Assembly: GCA_020845955.1 (NCBI GenBank)
Contig: JADLEU010000283.1
Span: 1-61,455, forward strand
Source of the DNA: Anaerolineales bacterium
GTDB lineage: Bacteria; Chloroflexota; Anaerolineae; Anaerolineales; UBA6663
Length of the DNA stretch: 61,455 nucleotides
Reading direction: 5' to 3'
Of this stretch, positions 50,732 to 59,628 are shown one piece after another. The notes under the pieces were generated by a model that saw only the letters and a list, made by a program, of their open reading frames with translations, was not told the DNA's origin and did not search any database. Numbering within the stretch: position 1 is the stretch's first letter; each line of letters starts with the position of its first letter. Made by a program: the position numbers and the translations under genes.

Positions 50732-50891
50732 CAGCACCGGGCCGAAGGCAGGCAGAGCATTCTGCCGGGCCCGTCACCGGGCGCGAGCGCCATCGCCCGC
50801 TGCCAAGCTCCTCGTGGCGCGCGCCGGGCCTCGGCAGCAAACGAAGTCGTTGCCGGACAGGCCCTTCACGGCACTGGCGCGGCCGCCCTGG

Positions 50892-51734
50892 TCACGCCTC
50901 TCCCACCAGGCCATCCTGGCCCAGAAAGTAGCGCTGCACCGCGGCAAACAGCAGCACCGCCGGCGTGGCCATGACGACCGCCGCGGCCATCAGCAGAGGC
51001 CAGTTGCCGCGGTCGTGCTGCTGCAGCTGTTGCACGCCGACCGGCAAGGTATAGAGGTGCTGCGACCTGAGGTACAGCAGTGGGTTGATGAAATCGCTCC
51101 AGTACACCAGGACGGTGAGCAGCGCCACCGCCACGACGGTCGAACGCGCCAGCGGCAGCGCCACGGACCACCAGATAGCGAAAGCCCCGGCGCCGTCGAG
51201 GCGCGCCGACTCGACCAACTCCGCCGGCTGCCGCCGAAACGCCCAGTAGAAGAGCAGGACAAAGAGCGGGCTGGTGCCCATAAGCGCGGGCGCCAGCAGG
51301 GCCGCGTAAGAGTCAACCCACCCCAGCCAGTTGAACAGCGCCATGCGCGCCAACCACAGGGCCGTGATAGGCACCAGCAGCAGCGCCAGCGCCAGCAGGA
51401 CCAGGCGCGGCTGAGCGCGCGTCGACATCTGCGCCAGGGCGAACCCCGCCCAGGAAGCCGCCAGCAGCGTGATCGGCACGGCCAGGCCGGCCACCACAAC
51501 CGAGTTAAGGAGATAACGGCCAAGAGGCAGCAGCTCGAAGATGCGCCTGTAGTTCGCCCACTCGGCCGGCGTGGGAAGCCATTCCAGCGCGCGCGGCGGC
51601 GGCAGGCCCGGCTGGCGCAGCGACCCGCTCGCCATCCACACCAGCGGCAGCAAGAAGAGCGCCGCCGCCGCCCCCGAGGCCAGGTGCCAGCCCAACCGGC
51701 CGAGCCGCGCGCGCACCCGATTACGCGTGATCAT
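50892..51734 (-). CDS. Sugar ABC transporter permease, MalG-like
   Basis: 280 residues with six predicted membrane helices. The ATPase-docking EAA loop is ELVESARLDGAGAFAIWWSVALPLARS, the MalG-type consensus. The start overlaps the upstream permease by 14 bases. It forms the channel together with that permease. There is no ATPase gene in the cluster, so a shared MsiK-type ATPase elsewhere must energise it. Confidence 0.9.
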   Translation of the reverse strand: MITRNRVRARLGRLGWHLASGAAAALFLLPLVWMASGSLRQPGLPPPRALEWLPTPAEWANYRRIFELLPLGRYLLNSVVVAGLAVPITLLAASWAGFALAQMSTRAQPRLVLLALALLLVPITALWLARMALFNWLGWVDSYAALLAPALMGTSPLFVLLFYWAFRRQPAELVESARLDGAGAFAIWWSVALPLARSTVVAVALLTVLVYWSDFINPLLYLRSQHLYTLPVGVQQLQQHDRGNWPLLMAAAVVMATPAVLLFAAVQRYFLGQDGLVGEA

Positions 51735-52569
51735 AGACCCAGCGGCGCAGGATCAGCAGCGCCAGCCCGATCAGCGCGGCGCTGGCCGCGAACAGCACCA
51801 GCGTCAGCGCCATCCCCATGCCAATGCGGAAATTGTCAAAGGCTTCGCGGTAGATCAGCAGCGGCAGAAAGAGCGTCGCATAATACGGATCGCCGCCGGT
51901 CATGATGAAGGCCGGGGTAAAGGTGCTTTGGAAACTGAAGACCATGTCGCGCAGCGTGAGCAGCGCCAGCCAGGGCGCCAGCAGCGGCAACGTAATGAAA
52001 CGGAAGATCTGCCACCGGCTGGCCCCGTCGACGGTGGCCGCCGCGAAATAGTCGCGCGGAAGGCTGTTCAGCCCGGCCAGCAGCACCACAATGCCTTCCC
52101 CAATCTGGAAGACGGACATGAAGGCCAGGGCGGCCCGCGCCGTGGCAGGGTTTACGAGCCAGGCCGGCGTCGGAAGCCCCAGCGCGCCCAGGAGCAGGTT
52201 CAGTGGGCCATAGAGCGGGTTGAAGATCCACAGCCAGGCCAGCGCATAGGCCACATCGGGCACCACGGTGGGCAAGTAGACGGCTGCCCGGTAGACCGCC
52301 AGGCCCCGCCGCCGTTTGCGCAGCAGCAGCGCCAGGCCCAGCGCGCCAAGCACACGCAGGGGCACCGCCAACGCAATGAAGCTCAGCGAGTTGCGTATGG
52401 CGGCCTGAAAGCGCGGATCGGCTGCCAGCAAGAGGAAGTTGTTGAGGCCAAACCAGCGGGGGGCGTGAACGCCGTCGTAGAGCGTAAAGGCTAGTCCGAA
52501 CGAGATCAGGGCCGGCGCGGCCACCAGTGCGAGCGCCCCGATCAAGAACGGCGCCAGCATCAGCTTCAA
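51721..52569 (-). CDS. Sugar ABC transporter permease, MalF-like
   Basis: 282 residues from a TTG; an ATG three codons later is possible. Six hydrophobic helices and the EAA loop DYFAAATVDGASRWQIFRFITLPLLAP mark a MalF-type binding-protein-dependent permease. About 60 bases after the binding-protein gene and overlapping the MalG-like gene. Confidence 0.9.
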   Translation of the reverse strand: MKLMLAPFLIGALALVAAPALISFGLAFTLYDGVHAPRWFGLNNFLLLAADPRFQAAIRNSLSFIALAVPLRVLGALGLALLLRKRRRGLAVYRAAVYLPTVVPDVAYALAWLWIFNPLYGPLNLLLGALGLPTPAWLVNPATARAALAFMSVFQIGEGIVVLLAGLNSLPRDYFAAATVDGASRWQIFRFITLPLLAPWLALLTLRDMVFSFQSTFTPAFIMTGGDPYYATLFLPLLIYREAFDNFRIGMGMALTLVLFAASAALIGLALLILRRWVYDHA

Positions 52570-52628
52570 TTCTACTGGATAGGGCAGGCTCAGCCAGCGC
52601 CCGGCCGGCGCGGGCGCGGCCCGGCCGC

Positions 52629-54008
52629 CTAGTTCGACCTCTGATATTTGAAGTACTCCTCAGTGCGGATGACGGCCAACCGCATGGCGTCGGCCACGCT
52701 GGCCTGGCCGTAGAAGGCGTGCTCGAGTTCGTCGTTCGTGATTCCTTCGATGTCGATCCAGTTCTCCTGCAGCGGCATGGGGCGCACGTGGTGGATGGCA
52801 TCCAGGAAGACCTGATTGCTGGCCGGCCTCACGGCTGGATTGAGGAAAGCCGGCGACTCGGCCACCGCCCGCAGCGACGGGACGGTACGGCCCGAGCCGG
52901 CCAGGATCGTTTGGCCCTCGGGTGAATTCGCGAACTCAATAAAGCGCCAGACGGCCGGTTTGTCGGGCGCCGCTGCCGACATGCAGAAGGCGTCGCTGTG
53001 CAGCAGGTTGGTGCGGCGTCCGCGGTTGCTCGGCAGAGCGGCCACATCCCAATCGAAGCCAGTGATCTCGCGATAGGTAGGAACTCCGCGGCGGCTGTTG
53101 AGATACATACCGAGCCGGCCGAGCATGAAGCGGGCTTCACTCGGCTCAGAGGCTTCGGCCTCGGCGTCAGGGACAACATGGTGCTTCGTCTGCAGGTCGA
53201 CGAACCACTGCACCGCCTGCAGCGCCGGCAATTGGTCGACCTCCATGCGCAGCGGCATGAACAGGTTGTCCACCAGTTGGCCCTGGTTCTGCCAGATGAA
53301 CGGCGCCACCCGGGCCAGGCTGGGCTCGACGCCCAGACCGTAGATGTCGGTGCGCCCATCGCCGTCCACGTCGCGGGTCAGCGTCTGCGCGGCCGCCAGG
53401 AAGGCGTCCCAGTCCCAGGTGCCGTCCGGATCAGGCAGGCCAGCCTGGTCGAACAACTCCTTGTTGTAGTACACCGCCAGGCTGGAGATGTTCTGCGGGA
53501 GGCACATCAGCTCGCGGCCCACGTAGAAGGGCAGCAGCGCCTCGCGGTAGAAGTCAGCGGCCGAGATGACCTGGCTCTGGTCCAGGTATGGCCCGAGGGG
53601 CTCGAGTAGGCCGCGCGCGACAAAACCGCCGTAGCGGCGGTAGTTGAGCAGCACGACATCGGGCGGCGTGCCCGCCGCGTAGTCCACGGCTAGGCGCTTG
53701 CGATAGTCAGACTCGCTGGGAATGTGGGTCAGCTCGACCCGCGCCCCAGGGAAGCGCGCCGCGTACGTGTCGACCAGGGTCTGATAGGCGCGCAACTCGG
53801 CCGGGTCGCCCCACAGCATGAACGTGACGGCCACCGGGTGCGCCGCGACTGGGAGCGGCGTCCCGGCGGCCGGGATGGGCGTCGGTTCTGGTGGCTCTCC
53901 CCGGCACGCGCCGAGTGAGATCGAAAACAGAATGGCGACAAGAGTCCGCCGCAGCAGGCTGGCACGTAAGCTCAAGGTCACCTCGCGAAGGACGCCACCA
54001 TGGCGCAT
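52629..54008 (-). CDS. Sugar ABC transporter substrate-binding lipoprotein
   Basis: 459 residues. The signal peptide ends in the lipobox SLGAC, so the protein is lipid-anchored outside. The mature part has the extracellular-solute-binding family 1 pattern: VTFMLWGDPAELRAYQTLVD, GTPPDVVLLN, ISSLAVYYNKELFDQAGL and TWDWDAFLAAAQTLT. DVDGDGRTDIYG is a predicted calcium loop. Substrate is probably an oligosaccharide. It is the first gene of a binding-protein/permease/permease operon; a TATAAT ends 12 bases before this ATG. Confidence 0.9.
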   Translation of the reverse strand: MRHGGVLREVTLSLRASLLRRTLVAILFSISLGACRGEPPEPTPIPAAGTPLPVAAHPVAVTFMLWGDPAELRAYQTLVDTYAARFPGARVELTHIPSESDYRKRLAVDYAAGTPPDVVLLNYRRYGGFVARGLLEPLGPYLDQSQVISAADFYREALLPFYVGRELMCLPQNISSLAVYYNKELFDQAGLPDPDGTWDWDAFLAAAQTLTRDVDGDGRTDIYGLGVEPSLARVAPFIWQNQGQLVDNLFMPLRMEVDQLPALQAVQWFVDLQTKHHVVPDAEAEASEPSEARFMLGRLGMYLNSRRGVPTYREITGFDWDVAALPSNRGRRTNLLHSDAFCMSAAAPDKPAVWRFIEFANSPEGQTILAGSGRTVPSLRAVAESPAFLNPAVRPASNQVFLDAIHHVRPMPLQENWIDIEGITNDELEHAFYGQASVADAMRLAVIRTEEYFKYQRSN

Positions 54009-54020
54009 GGGCTTCTGACT

Positions 54021-54026
54021 ATTATA
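54021..54026 (-). promoter_or_regulatory. -10 box of the sugar ABC operon
   Basis: TATAAT on the minus strand, 12 bases before the ATG at 54008, giving a leader of about five bases and no ribosome-binding site. Confidence 0.45.
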
Positions 54027-54035
54027 ACTCACCAC

Positions 54036-55023
54036 AGTGCACGTTCCGAGTGCCGGTTGCCCGCAGCCGCGCTAGACGGAGCCGACCGGCGCGCCGGAAG
54101 CCAGCCTGGGCACGTGGGGCGGAGACTACGATAGAATAGTCGTATACTCGGCGCAGCACGCCCCAGCGGTGCCCGCTTTCAGGCCCTGGGACTGGCCGCG
54201 GGTGAGCGGCTGAATAACGCCGGCGCGCTGCGCATAACGGAGTTGCGCGGCCGAACAGACATGGTTCATATCCGGGCGGCCTTTGCCAATCGGCATTGGC
54301 CCGGCCACTACTTGATGGGCCCCGCCAGACGAATTCGGTCTCAGCATGCGTGCGAAGGCCGCCTTGCCCAAACAAAGTCGGCGCTGGCCGCCGAGGCCCT
54401 CGGGGCCGGGCGCAACGGGCTAGAGCCGGCTGCCTATCGGCAATTTGCGCGATGAAGATCATCGGGGCGCGGTGTGTTTTCGCACTACCCCAGACCTGCA
54501 GGCCGGCTACAATCGAAGCGCATTGGGCAACCGGAAAGGTTTCGCGCCCCGCGATCTGCACCGGTCTTACGGCTGCCGCCCGCCCAGGAAACTGTGGAGA
54601 GGTGTTTCGACGTGGGCGGCGCCTGCCAAACCGGTCCAGAGCACCTGGCCCTGGCCGGCGCTCAGGGTGCGGTGATGCTTCCTGATCGGGCCGCCGGGGC
54701 CAACGCCGTGCTGATGCCATCGGCCGCCCCGGTGAAATTGCGGCTTGACCTGAACCTGCCGGGGGAGGGTGACCGCAGCCCAGGACGATGCCCTGCTCGA
54801 CAGCCAATCCGCTGGCGCTGGCGTCATCGGAGTGGGGAGCCAGTCCCGCGTAATCGCCGACGCGCCACGAATGCGCGCTTTGACCCGCGACTTGACCGCC
54901 AGCGTTCACGAGTTGCGCCCGGACGTGCCGGCGCGCAGCCTGGCCATCCTTGTCTTCTCGGTTACCACCTGCGCGCAGCCCGCGGCCGGACCGTGACGGC
55001 CGCCTGACAAACCTGGGACAGCC
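54036..55023. other. Non-coding gap of about 1 kb
   Basis: Open frames on both strands here have no ribosome-binding sites and no recognisable products. The longest (minus strand, through 54022-55467) runs antisense into proline dehydrogenase and is a shadow. The only fragment with protein-like character is a MerR-like stretch at 54126-54270. The rest may be decayed coding sequence. Confidence 0.5.
54126..54270 (-). pseudogene. Possible remnant of a MerR-type helix-turn-helix
   Basis: The minus strand encodes HVCSAAQLRYAQRAGVIQP followed by LTRG. It matches the MerR pattern (V-x2-x-x-LRYxxRxG-V/L-IxPxxR) at about nine positions. The first helix and everything after the wing are missing, and the frame ends soon after. 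Chance resemblance is possible. Confidence 0.3.
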
Positions 55024-55974
55024 ATGCTGCGAACACCACTCCTTTATCTCTCTCATGCCAACTGGGCGCGATCCGTCATCACCCGGATGAGCCTGGCTCA
55101 GCGCATGGCCAGCCGCTTCGTCGCGGGTGAGTGCGCCGACGACGCCGTCAAGGCCATCCGAGCGCTCAACGCGCGGCGGATTAACGCTACGCTCGACCAT
55201 CTGGGCGAAAGCGTCACCAACGAGGCCGAGGCCAGCCGCGCCGCCGACGACTATGTGTTTGTGCTCGGCAAGATCAGCAGCGCCAGCGTCTGCTCCAACG
55301 TCTCTATCAAGCTCACCCAGTTTGGGCTGACCCTGGGCGAAGATGTCTGCCTGCGTAACGTCCGGCGCGTGCTGAGCGCTGCAAGCCGGCTGAATAACTT
55401 CGTCCGCATCGACATGGAAGGCTCGGATTACACGGAGGCCACCCTGCGGGTCTTCCGGACGCTGCACACGGAGTTCGACAACGTCGGGGTGGTGCTGCAG
55501 GCCTATTTATATCGCACCGCTGACGATCTGCAGGCGCTTGTGGCCGAGGGCGCGCGCATTCGGCTGTGCAAGGGCGCCTATGATGAGCCGCCCGAGAAGG
55601 CCTCCCCCAAGAAGCGCGATGTCGACGCCAACTTCGAGCAACTCGCCCGAGTCTTGCTCGACCACGCGCGCGATCTGCCGCCGATCACTCCTGGCGGGCA
55701 CTTCCCGCCGCTGCCGGCACTGGCGACCCACGATGCGCGGCTGGTGGCCGCGGCCCAGGCCTATGCCGCCCAGATCGGGCTGCCGCCGGAGTACTACGAG
55801 TTCCAGATGCTGCATGGCATCCGGCGAGAGCTGCAGGATCAACTGGCCGCGCAGGGCTACGGAGTACGTGTCTACGTGCCGTACGGCACGGAGTGGTACC
55901 CGTACTACATGCGCCGGCTAGCCGAGCGGCCTGCCAACGTGTGGTTCTTCCTGTCGTACTTGTTCCGGCGTTGA
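55024..55974 (+). CDS. Proline dehydrogenase
   Basis: 316 residues, the monofunctional length. FAD enzyme oxidising proline to pyrroline-5-carboxylate. SIKLTQFGL, FVRIDMEGSDYTEATL, GVVLQAYLYRT, IRLCKGAYDEP, ATHDARLV and FQMLHGIRREL are the conserved TIM-barrel strands; EWYPYYMRRLAERPANVWFF is the C-terminal helix with the Arg pair that binds the proline carboxylate. No pyrroline-5-carboxylate dehydrogenase is adjacent. A strong terminator follows. Confidence 0.95.
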   Translation: MLRTPLLYLSHANWARSVITRMSLAQRMASRFVAGECADDAVKAIRALNARRINATLDHLGESVTNEAEASRAADDYVFVLGKISSASVCSNVSIKLTQFGLTLGEDVCLRNVRRVLSAASRLNNFVRIDMEGSDYTEATLRVFRTLHTEFDNVGVVLQAYLYRTADDLQALVAEGARIRLCKGAYDEPPEKASPKKRDVDANFEQLARVLLDHARDLPPITPGGHFPPLPALATHDARLVAAAQAYAAQIGLPPEYYEFQMLHGIRRELQDQLAAQGYGVRVYVPYGTEWYPYYMRRLAERPANVWFFLSYLFRR

Positions 55975-56003
55975 CACTCTGAGCCGCCGGCGCGGGGCCA
56001 ACC

Positions 56004-56049
56004 AGCGGGCCGCGGGACAGATCAGCATCTGTCCCGCGGCCCGCTTTTT
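56004..56049 (+). terminator. Strong intrinsic terminator after proline dehydrogenase
   Basis: A perfect 19-bp stem (56004-56022 with 56027-56045: AGCGGGCCGCGGGACAGAT and its complement) with a CAGC loop, followed by five T residues. Confidence 0.95.
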
Positions 56050-56101
56050 ATGGTACCAGGCCCCTTTTGGACAAACCCGACCATAAGAGATGGAACCGAT
56101 T

Positions 56102-56129
56102 TTGCCCGAGTCGAGTCTGATGATAGACT
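56102..56129 (+). promoter_or_regulatory. Promoter of the L,D-transpeptidase gene
   Basis: -35 TTGCCC (56102-56107), a 16-base spacer and -10 TAGACT (56124-56129), about 50 bases before the ATG. Confidence 0.45.
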
Positions 56130-56177
56130 ATCTTTGCGGCGCAATCAGACGCGGCGCTGCCACTCAGGAGCTGTGTT

Positions 56178-57251
56178 ATGTCTCGCCTAAACCGGATATT
56201 TCTCGTCAGCCTGTTGGCCGTGGTGGTAACCCTCGCCATGACCGGCACGGCTGCGGCCAATTCGCAAACCTACACTGTGCAGCCGGGCGATACGCTTTTC
56301 CGAATCGCCCTTCGTTTTGGCGTGACGATGGACGCGATCCGCGCCGCCAACAACTTCAGCGGCGACCGCATCTACTCGGGTCAGACGCTCGTGATCCCCG
56401 ATCCCAACGCGCCCGCCGGTCCGCCGCCCGCCGATACCGGCAGCCCGGCCGGCGGCGTCACGCACATTGTGCAGCCCGGCGAGACCCTATTCGCCATCGG
56501 GTTGAAGTACAACTTGGTGTGGACCAGGATCCAGGCGGCCAACAACCTGGCCGGCACGACCGTATTCGCTGGTCAGCGGCTGATCATCCCGTCCAGCGCC
56601 GGGCCTGCCAGCCCGCCTCCTGGCACCGGTGACCCGCCGCCGCAGGACGCCAGTCCCACGCCGCCTCCAGACACCACCGCCCCGCCGCCGGCTTCCGGCG
56701 AGAGCAAGGTCCACGTGGTGCAGCGCGGCGAAACCCTGCACAAGATCGGCGTGCTGTACGGTGTCCCGTGGCCGTCCATCCAACAGGCGAACGGACTGGC
56801 CTCCACCGTGATTTACACGGGCCAGCGGCTGGTGATCCCCGCCTCCAGCGGCACTACCACACCCCCACAGGCCAGCCAGCCGCCGGTCCAGGATCTGTCG
56901 GGCCGGTATTTCCTGGTTGACCTATCGGAGCAGCGCTTGTATGCGTTCGAGGGCGATACCCTGGTGCGCACGACCCTGATCTCCAGCGGCACGTCGCAGT
57001 ACCCAACCGTGACCGGCACGTTCTCCATCTACCTGCGCTATACGTCGACGCGCATGCGCGGGCCGGGTTACGACCTGTCCAACGTGCCGTACACGATGTA
57101 CTTCTACAAGGGCTACGGGCTGCACGGCACCTACTGGCACAACAACTTCGGCACGCCGATGAGCCACGGCTGCGTCAACATGCCAACGCCCGAAGCGGAG
57201 TGGGCGTTCAACTGGTCTACCTACGGCACGCCCGTCGTCGTCCAATGGTAG
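56178..57251 (+). CDS. L,D-transpeptidase with three LysM domains
   Basis: 357 residues. A Sec signal peptide (1-27) is followed by LysM domains at about 31-74, 95-138 and 176-220 (YTVQPGDTLFRIA, HIVQPGETLFAIG, HVVQRGETLHKIG), joined by Pro/Gly-rich linkers. A YkuD catalytic domain (243-357) holds HGTYWHNN and SHGCVNM with the nucleophile Cys332. LysM binds peptidoglycan glycan strands and YkuD forms 3-3 cross-links or attaches proteins. GGAG eight bases before the ATG. The presence of such an enzyme implies a murein-like wall, of interest in a phylum where wall thickness varies. Confidence 0.94.
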   Translation: MSRLNRIFLVSLLAVVVTLAMTGTAAANSQTYTVQPGDTLFRIALRFGVTMDAIRAANNFSGDRIYSGQTLVIPDPNAPAGPPPADTGSPAGGVTHIVQPGETLFAIGLKYNLVWTRIQAANNLAGTTVFAGQRLIIPSSAGPASPPPGTGDPPPQDASPTPPPDTTAPPPASGESKVHVVQRGETLHKIGVLYGVPWPSIQQANGLASTVIYTGQRLVIPASSGTTTPPQASQPPVQDLSGRYFLVDLSEQRLYAFEGDTLVRTTLISSGTSQYPTVTGTFSIYLRYTSTRMRGPGYDLSNVPYTMYFYKGYGLHGTYWHNNFGTPMSHGCVNMPTPEAEWAFNWSTYGTPVVVQW

Positions 57252-57269
57252 CCCGGCGCTGACCGCCGC

Positions 57270-57299
57270 GACGCCCAGCACACGCGCTGGGCGTCTTTT
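57270..57299 (+). terminator. Terminator after the L,D-transpeptidase gene
   Basis: GACGCCCAGC (57270-57279) pairs with GCTGGGCGTC (57286-57295) and is followed by TTTT. Confidence 0.85.
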
Positions 57300-57342
57300 G
57301 TTCCCGGGGCCCGAGCAATTCCGTGCTAAACTCTGGCCTGCC

Positions 57343-58074
57343 ATGGATCTTAGAGGCAAAGTTGCGCTTGTAACGGGTGCGGCGCATCGCGTTGGCAAGT
57401 TCATCGGCCTGGCGCTGGCCGAGGCGGGGGCGCATGTCCTCATTCACTACTTCCGATCGAGCGCGGCCGTGCCCGCCACGCTGCGCGCGATTGAACAGCG
57501 TGGTGTGCGCGCTGAGGCCGTGCAGGCCGACCTCACCCGGCCCGAGGGCGTCGAGACGGTATTTGCGGCGGCTGACCGGGCCTTTGGCGGCGTAGACCTT
57601 CTGGTAAACTCGGCGGCTAATATGGTCGCTGGAAACGTGGCCAGCCTCAGCCGCGCCGAGTGGCAAGCGGTGCTTGACCTTAACCTGACCGCGCCCTTCT
57701 TTTGCGCCCAGGCCGCCGCCCGCTCGATGCAAGCGCGGGGCGGCGGAGCCATCGTGAACGTGAGCGACCTGGGCGGCATCAGGCCGTGGGCGCGCTACCC
57801 GGCCCACTCGGTAAGCAAGGCGGGCCTGATCATGGCCACACAGGTCTTGGCCAAGGCGTTGGCGCCGGCCATCCGCGTCAACGCCCTCGTTCCTGGCCCG
57901 GTGCTCAAGCCAGACGCCTGGGATGAGGCGCGCTGGCAAGCCGTGGGCGCGCACACCCTTCTCAAACGTACGGGTTCCGGCTATGATGTGGCCCGCGCCA
58001 CGCTCTTCCTGCTCCAGGCGGACTACATTACTGGTGAGACCCTAGTGGTGGACGGCGGCCGCCAGATTGCCTAG
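57343..58074 (+). CDS. SDR-family oxidoreductase, pteridine-reductase-like
   Basis: 243 residues. VTGAAHRVGKFIGLALAEAG with HYFRSS resembles FolM/pteridine reductases. NSAA is the second cofactor motif, VNVSDLGG carries the active-site Ser/Asp region and VVDGG ends the protein. The catalytic block reads AHSVSKAGL: the Lys is present, but the Tyr four residues earlier is His. An upstream Tyr (RYPAH) is three residues away. A -10-like TAAACT ends ten bases before this ATG; the ATG-like start at 57298 lies in the terminator. Confidence 0.85.
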   Translation: MDLRGKVALVTGAAHRVGKFIGLALAEAGAHVLIHYFRSSAAVPATLRAIEQRGVRAEAVQADLTRPEGVETVFAAADRAFGGVDLLVNSAANMVAGNVASLSRAEWQAVLDLNLTAPFFCAQAAARSMQARGGGAIVNVSDLGGIRPWARYPAHSVSKAGLIMATQVLAKALAPAIRVNALVPGPVLKPDAWDEARWQAVGAHTLLKRTGSGYDVARATLFLLQADYITGETLVVDGGRQIA

Positions 58075-58081
58075 GCCACCC

Positions 58082-58600
58082 ATGTCGACCCGGCGGGACT
58101 TGATCTGCGCACGTTTGCGCGACGAGGGCCAAAAGACAGCGGCCCTTTTTCGCGGCCTCGATGAAGCCGCTTTCAGCCAGCAGGTGTACACCACCGGTCC
58201 CAATTGGTGTGTGCGCGACGTGCTGGCGCATTTGGTCAGCGCGGAGCAGACCTTCACTTTCTACGGCCAAGACATTCTGGCTGGCGGACAGGGAGCGCCC
58301 GAAGGGTTCGTCATTGACGAGTACAATGCGGCCCAGGTTGGCGGTCTGCGCGACGCCGCACCGGCCAGTCTGATCGGCCAGTTCGAGGCGGCGCGGGCCG
58401 CGACCCTGGACATGGTGGGCGGAATGAGCGAGGCCGACTTGGACCGCCTTGGCCGCCACCCGTGGTTTGGGCAGGTGCCGGTGGAGAATATGTGCAAGCT
58501 CATCTACCGGCACACCATGCTGCACGAGCGCGACGTGCGCAGGGCATTGGAGACGGGCCAGCCGGTGGCCCACGTGGACGCCCGGCCTCCGGCGGGCTAG
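58082..58600 (+). CDS. DinB-like / maleylpyruvate-isomerase-like four-helix protein
   Basis: 172 residues. NWCVRDVLAHLVSAEQTF matches the second helix of DinB-fold proteins with the first metal-binding His, and IYRHTMLHERDVRRAL the last helix with two more His. Such proteins bind a divalent metal and some are thiol-dependent transferases; function of this one is unknown. Starts seven bases after the SDR stop, so the two are in one operon with the following DinB-like gene. Confidence 0.8.
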   Translation: MSTRRDLICARLRDEGQKTAALFRGLDEAAFSQQVYTTGPNWCVRDVLAHLVSAEQTFTFYGQDILAGGQGAPEGFVIDEYNAAQVGGLRDAAPASLIGQFEAARAATLDMVGGMSEADLDRLGRHPWFGQVPVENMCKLIYRHTMLHERDVRRALETGQPVAHVDARPPAG

Positions 58601-58625
58601 GCCGGCCGGTTGAAGAGGATCAAAC

Positions 58626-59105
58626 ATGAGCGACCGCAAGGCGAAACTGCGCGAGACAATGGAGGCCGATCATGCCGCCTGCTTGACCATCTTCAGGCGT
58701 GTGGCGCCGGAGCAGTGGGTGCAGCCGGTTCCTTCCGATGACGGCGCTGAGTGGAAGGCGCGCGACGTTCTGGCCCACGTCGCCGTTTCGGAGGCCGGAC
58801 AGCTCGGGCAGATCACGCGCCTGCTGGAAGGCGGCGTCACGGTACCAGACGATTTTGACCTGAACCGGTTCAACCGCCGCGCGGTCCAAAAGTACGCGGC
58901 GGCCTCCGAAGCCGACCTGCTGAGCATGCTGGAGCGAGACTACGCCAAGGTGCTCAGCGCCCTCGAAGCCGTGCCGGAGGCCGGGCTGGACAAGACCGGC
59001 CGCCACGCCCGCGGCGACACCCTGACCGTCGCGCAGTTCTTCCATCGCATCACCGAGCATCGCCGCCAGCATGCCGAGCAGTTGGCCCGGGTCTTGGGCC
59101 TGTAG
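58626..59105 (+). CDS. DinB-family protein
   Basis: 159 residues. WKARDVLAHVAVSEAGQ and FFHRITEHRRQHAEQL supply the three His of the DinB metal site; the fold is a four-helix bundle. GAGG lies seven bases before the ATG. It resembles the preceding protein in fold but not closely in sequence, so it is either an old duplication or an independent member. Confidence 0.85.
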   Translation: MSDRKAKLRETMEADHAACLTIFRRVAPEQWVQPVPSDDGAEWKARDVLAHVAVSEAGQLGQITRLLEGGVTVPDDFDLNRFNRRAVQKYAAASEADLLSMLERDYAKVLSALEAVPEAGLDKTGRHARGDTLTVAQFFHRITEHRRQHAEQLARVLGL

Positions 59106-59136
59106 GTCACGCGCCAGGGAGTGATGGCCCACTCGT

Positions 59137-59598
59137 ATGCTCGCAATCCACGATGTCGTCGTCAAGAAACTCATTACCCACGCGGACGATCGCGGCTACT
59201 TCCGAGAGGTCGTGCGCGAGGACGATCACTTGCTGCGCCGGTTTGGGCAGTCAAGCGTCACCAAGACCTATCCTGGCGTGATTAAGGCGTTTCACTGGCA
59301 CCACGACCAGGACGACGTCTGGTACGTGGTCGACGGGATGGCGCGCGTCGTCTTGTTCGATCGGCGGCCCGCGTCGCCCACGCACGGCGTGACCCAAGTC
59401 ATCTATGCCGGCGATGACAACCCAGTGACGATCTTGATCCCGACCGGCATCGCCCACGGCTACCAGGTCCTGGGAAACAAGCCGGTGATCCTGTTCTACC
59501 ACGTCAGCAAAACTTACGACCCCAAACAACCCGACGAGCAGCGCATTCCCTTTGACGACCCCGAAATTGGCTTCGATTGGTCGATCCAGAACCGCTGA
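59137..59598 (+). CDS. RmlC-like cupin (dTDP-4-dehydrorhamnose 3,5-epimerase-related)
   Basis: 153 residues. RGYFREVVREDD, SVTKTYPGVIKAFHWHHDQDDVWYVV and IPTGIAHGYQVL follow the RmlC epimerase pattern, with the catalytic His in FHWH and the later IAHG. It is shorter than true RmlC (about 180 residues) and no other rml gene is nearby, so another sugar-nucleotide substrate or a binding role is possible. In line with the DinB genes, 31 bases downstream. Confidence 0.82.
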   Translation: MLAIHDVVVKKLITHADDRGYFREVVREDDHLLRRFGQSSVTKTYPGVIKAFHWHHDQDDVWYVVDGMARVVLFDRRPASPTHGVTQVIYAGDDNPVTILIPTGIAHGYQVLGNKPVILFYHVSKTYDPKQPDEQRIPFDDPEIGFDWSIQNR

Positions 59599-59628
59599 GC
59601 GCGCCCGGCACCCACAGCGGCTCCAGGC

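Noticed and set aside
54022-55467. 481-codon minus-strand open frame
   Set aside because: Antisense to proline dehydrogenase over a third of its length, with no ribosome-binding site and low-complexity sequence.
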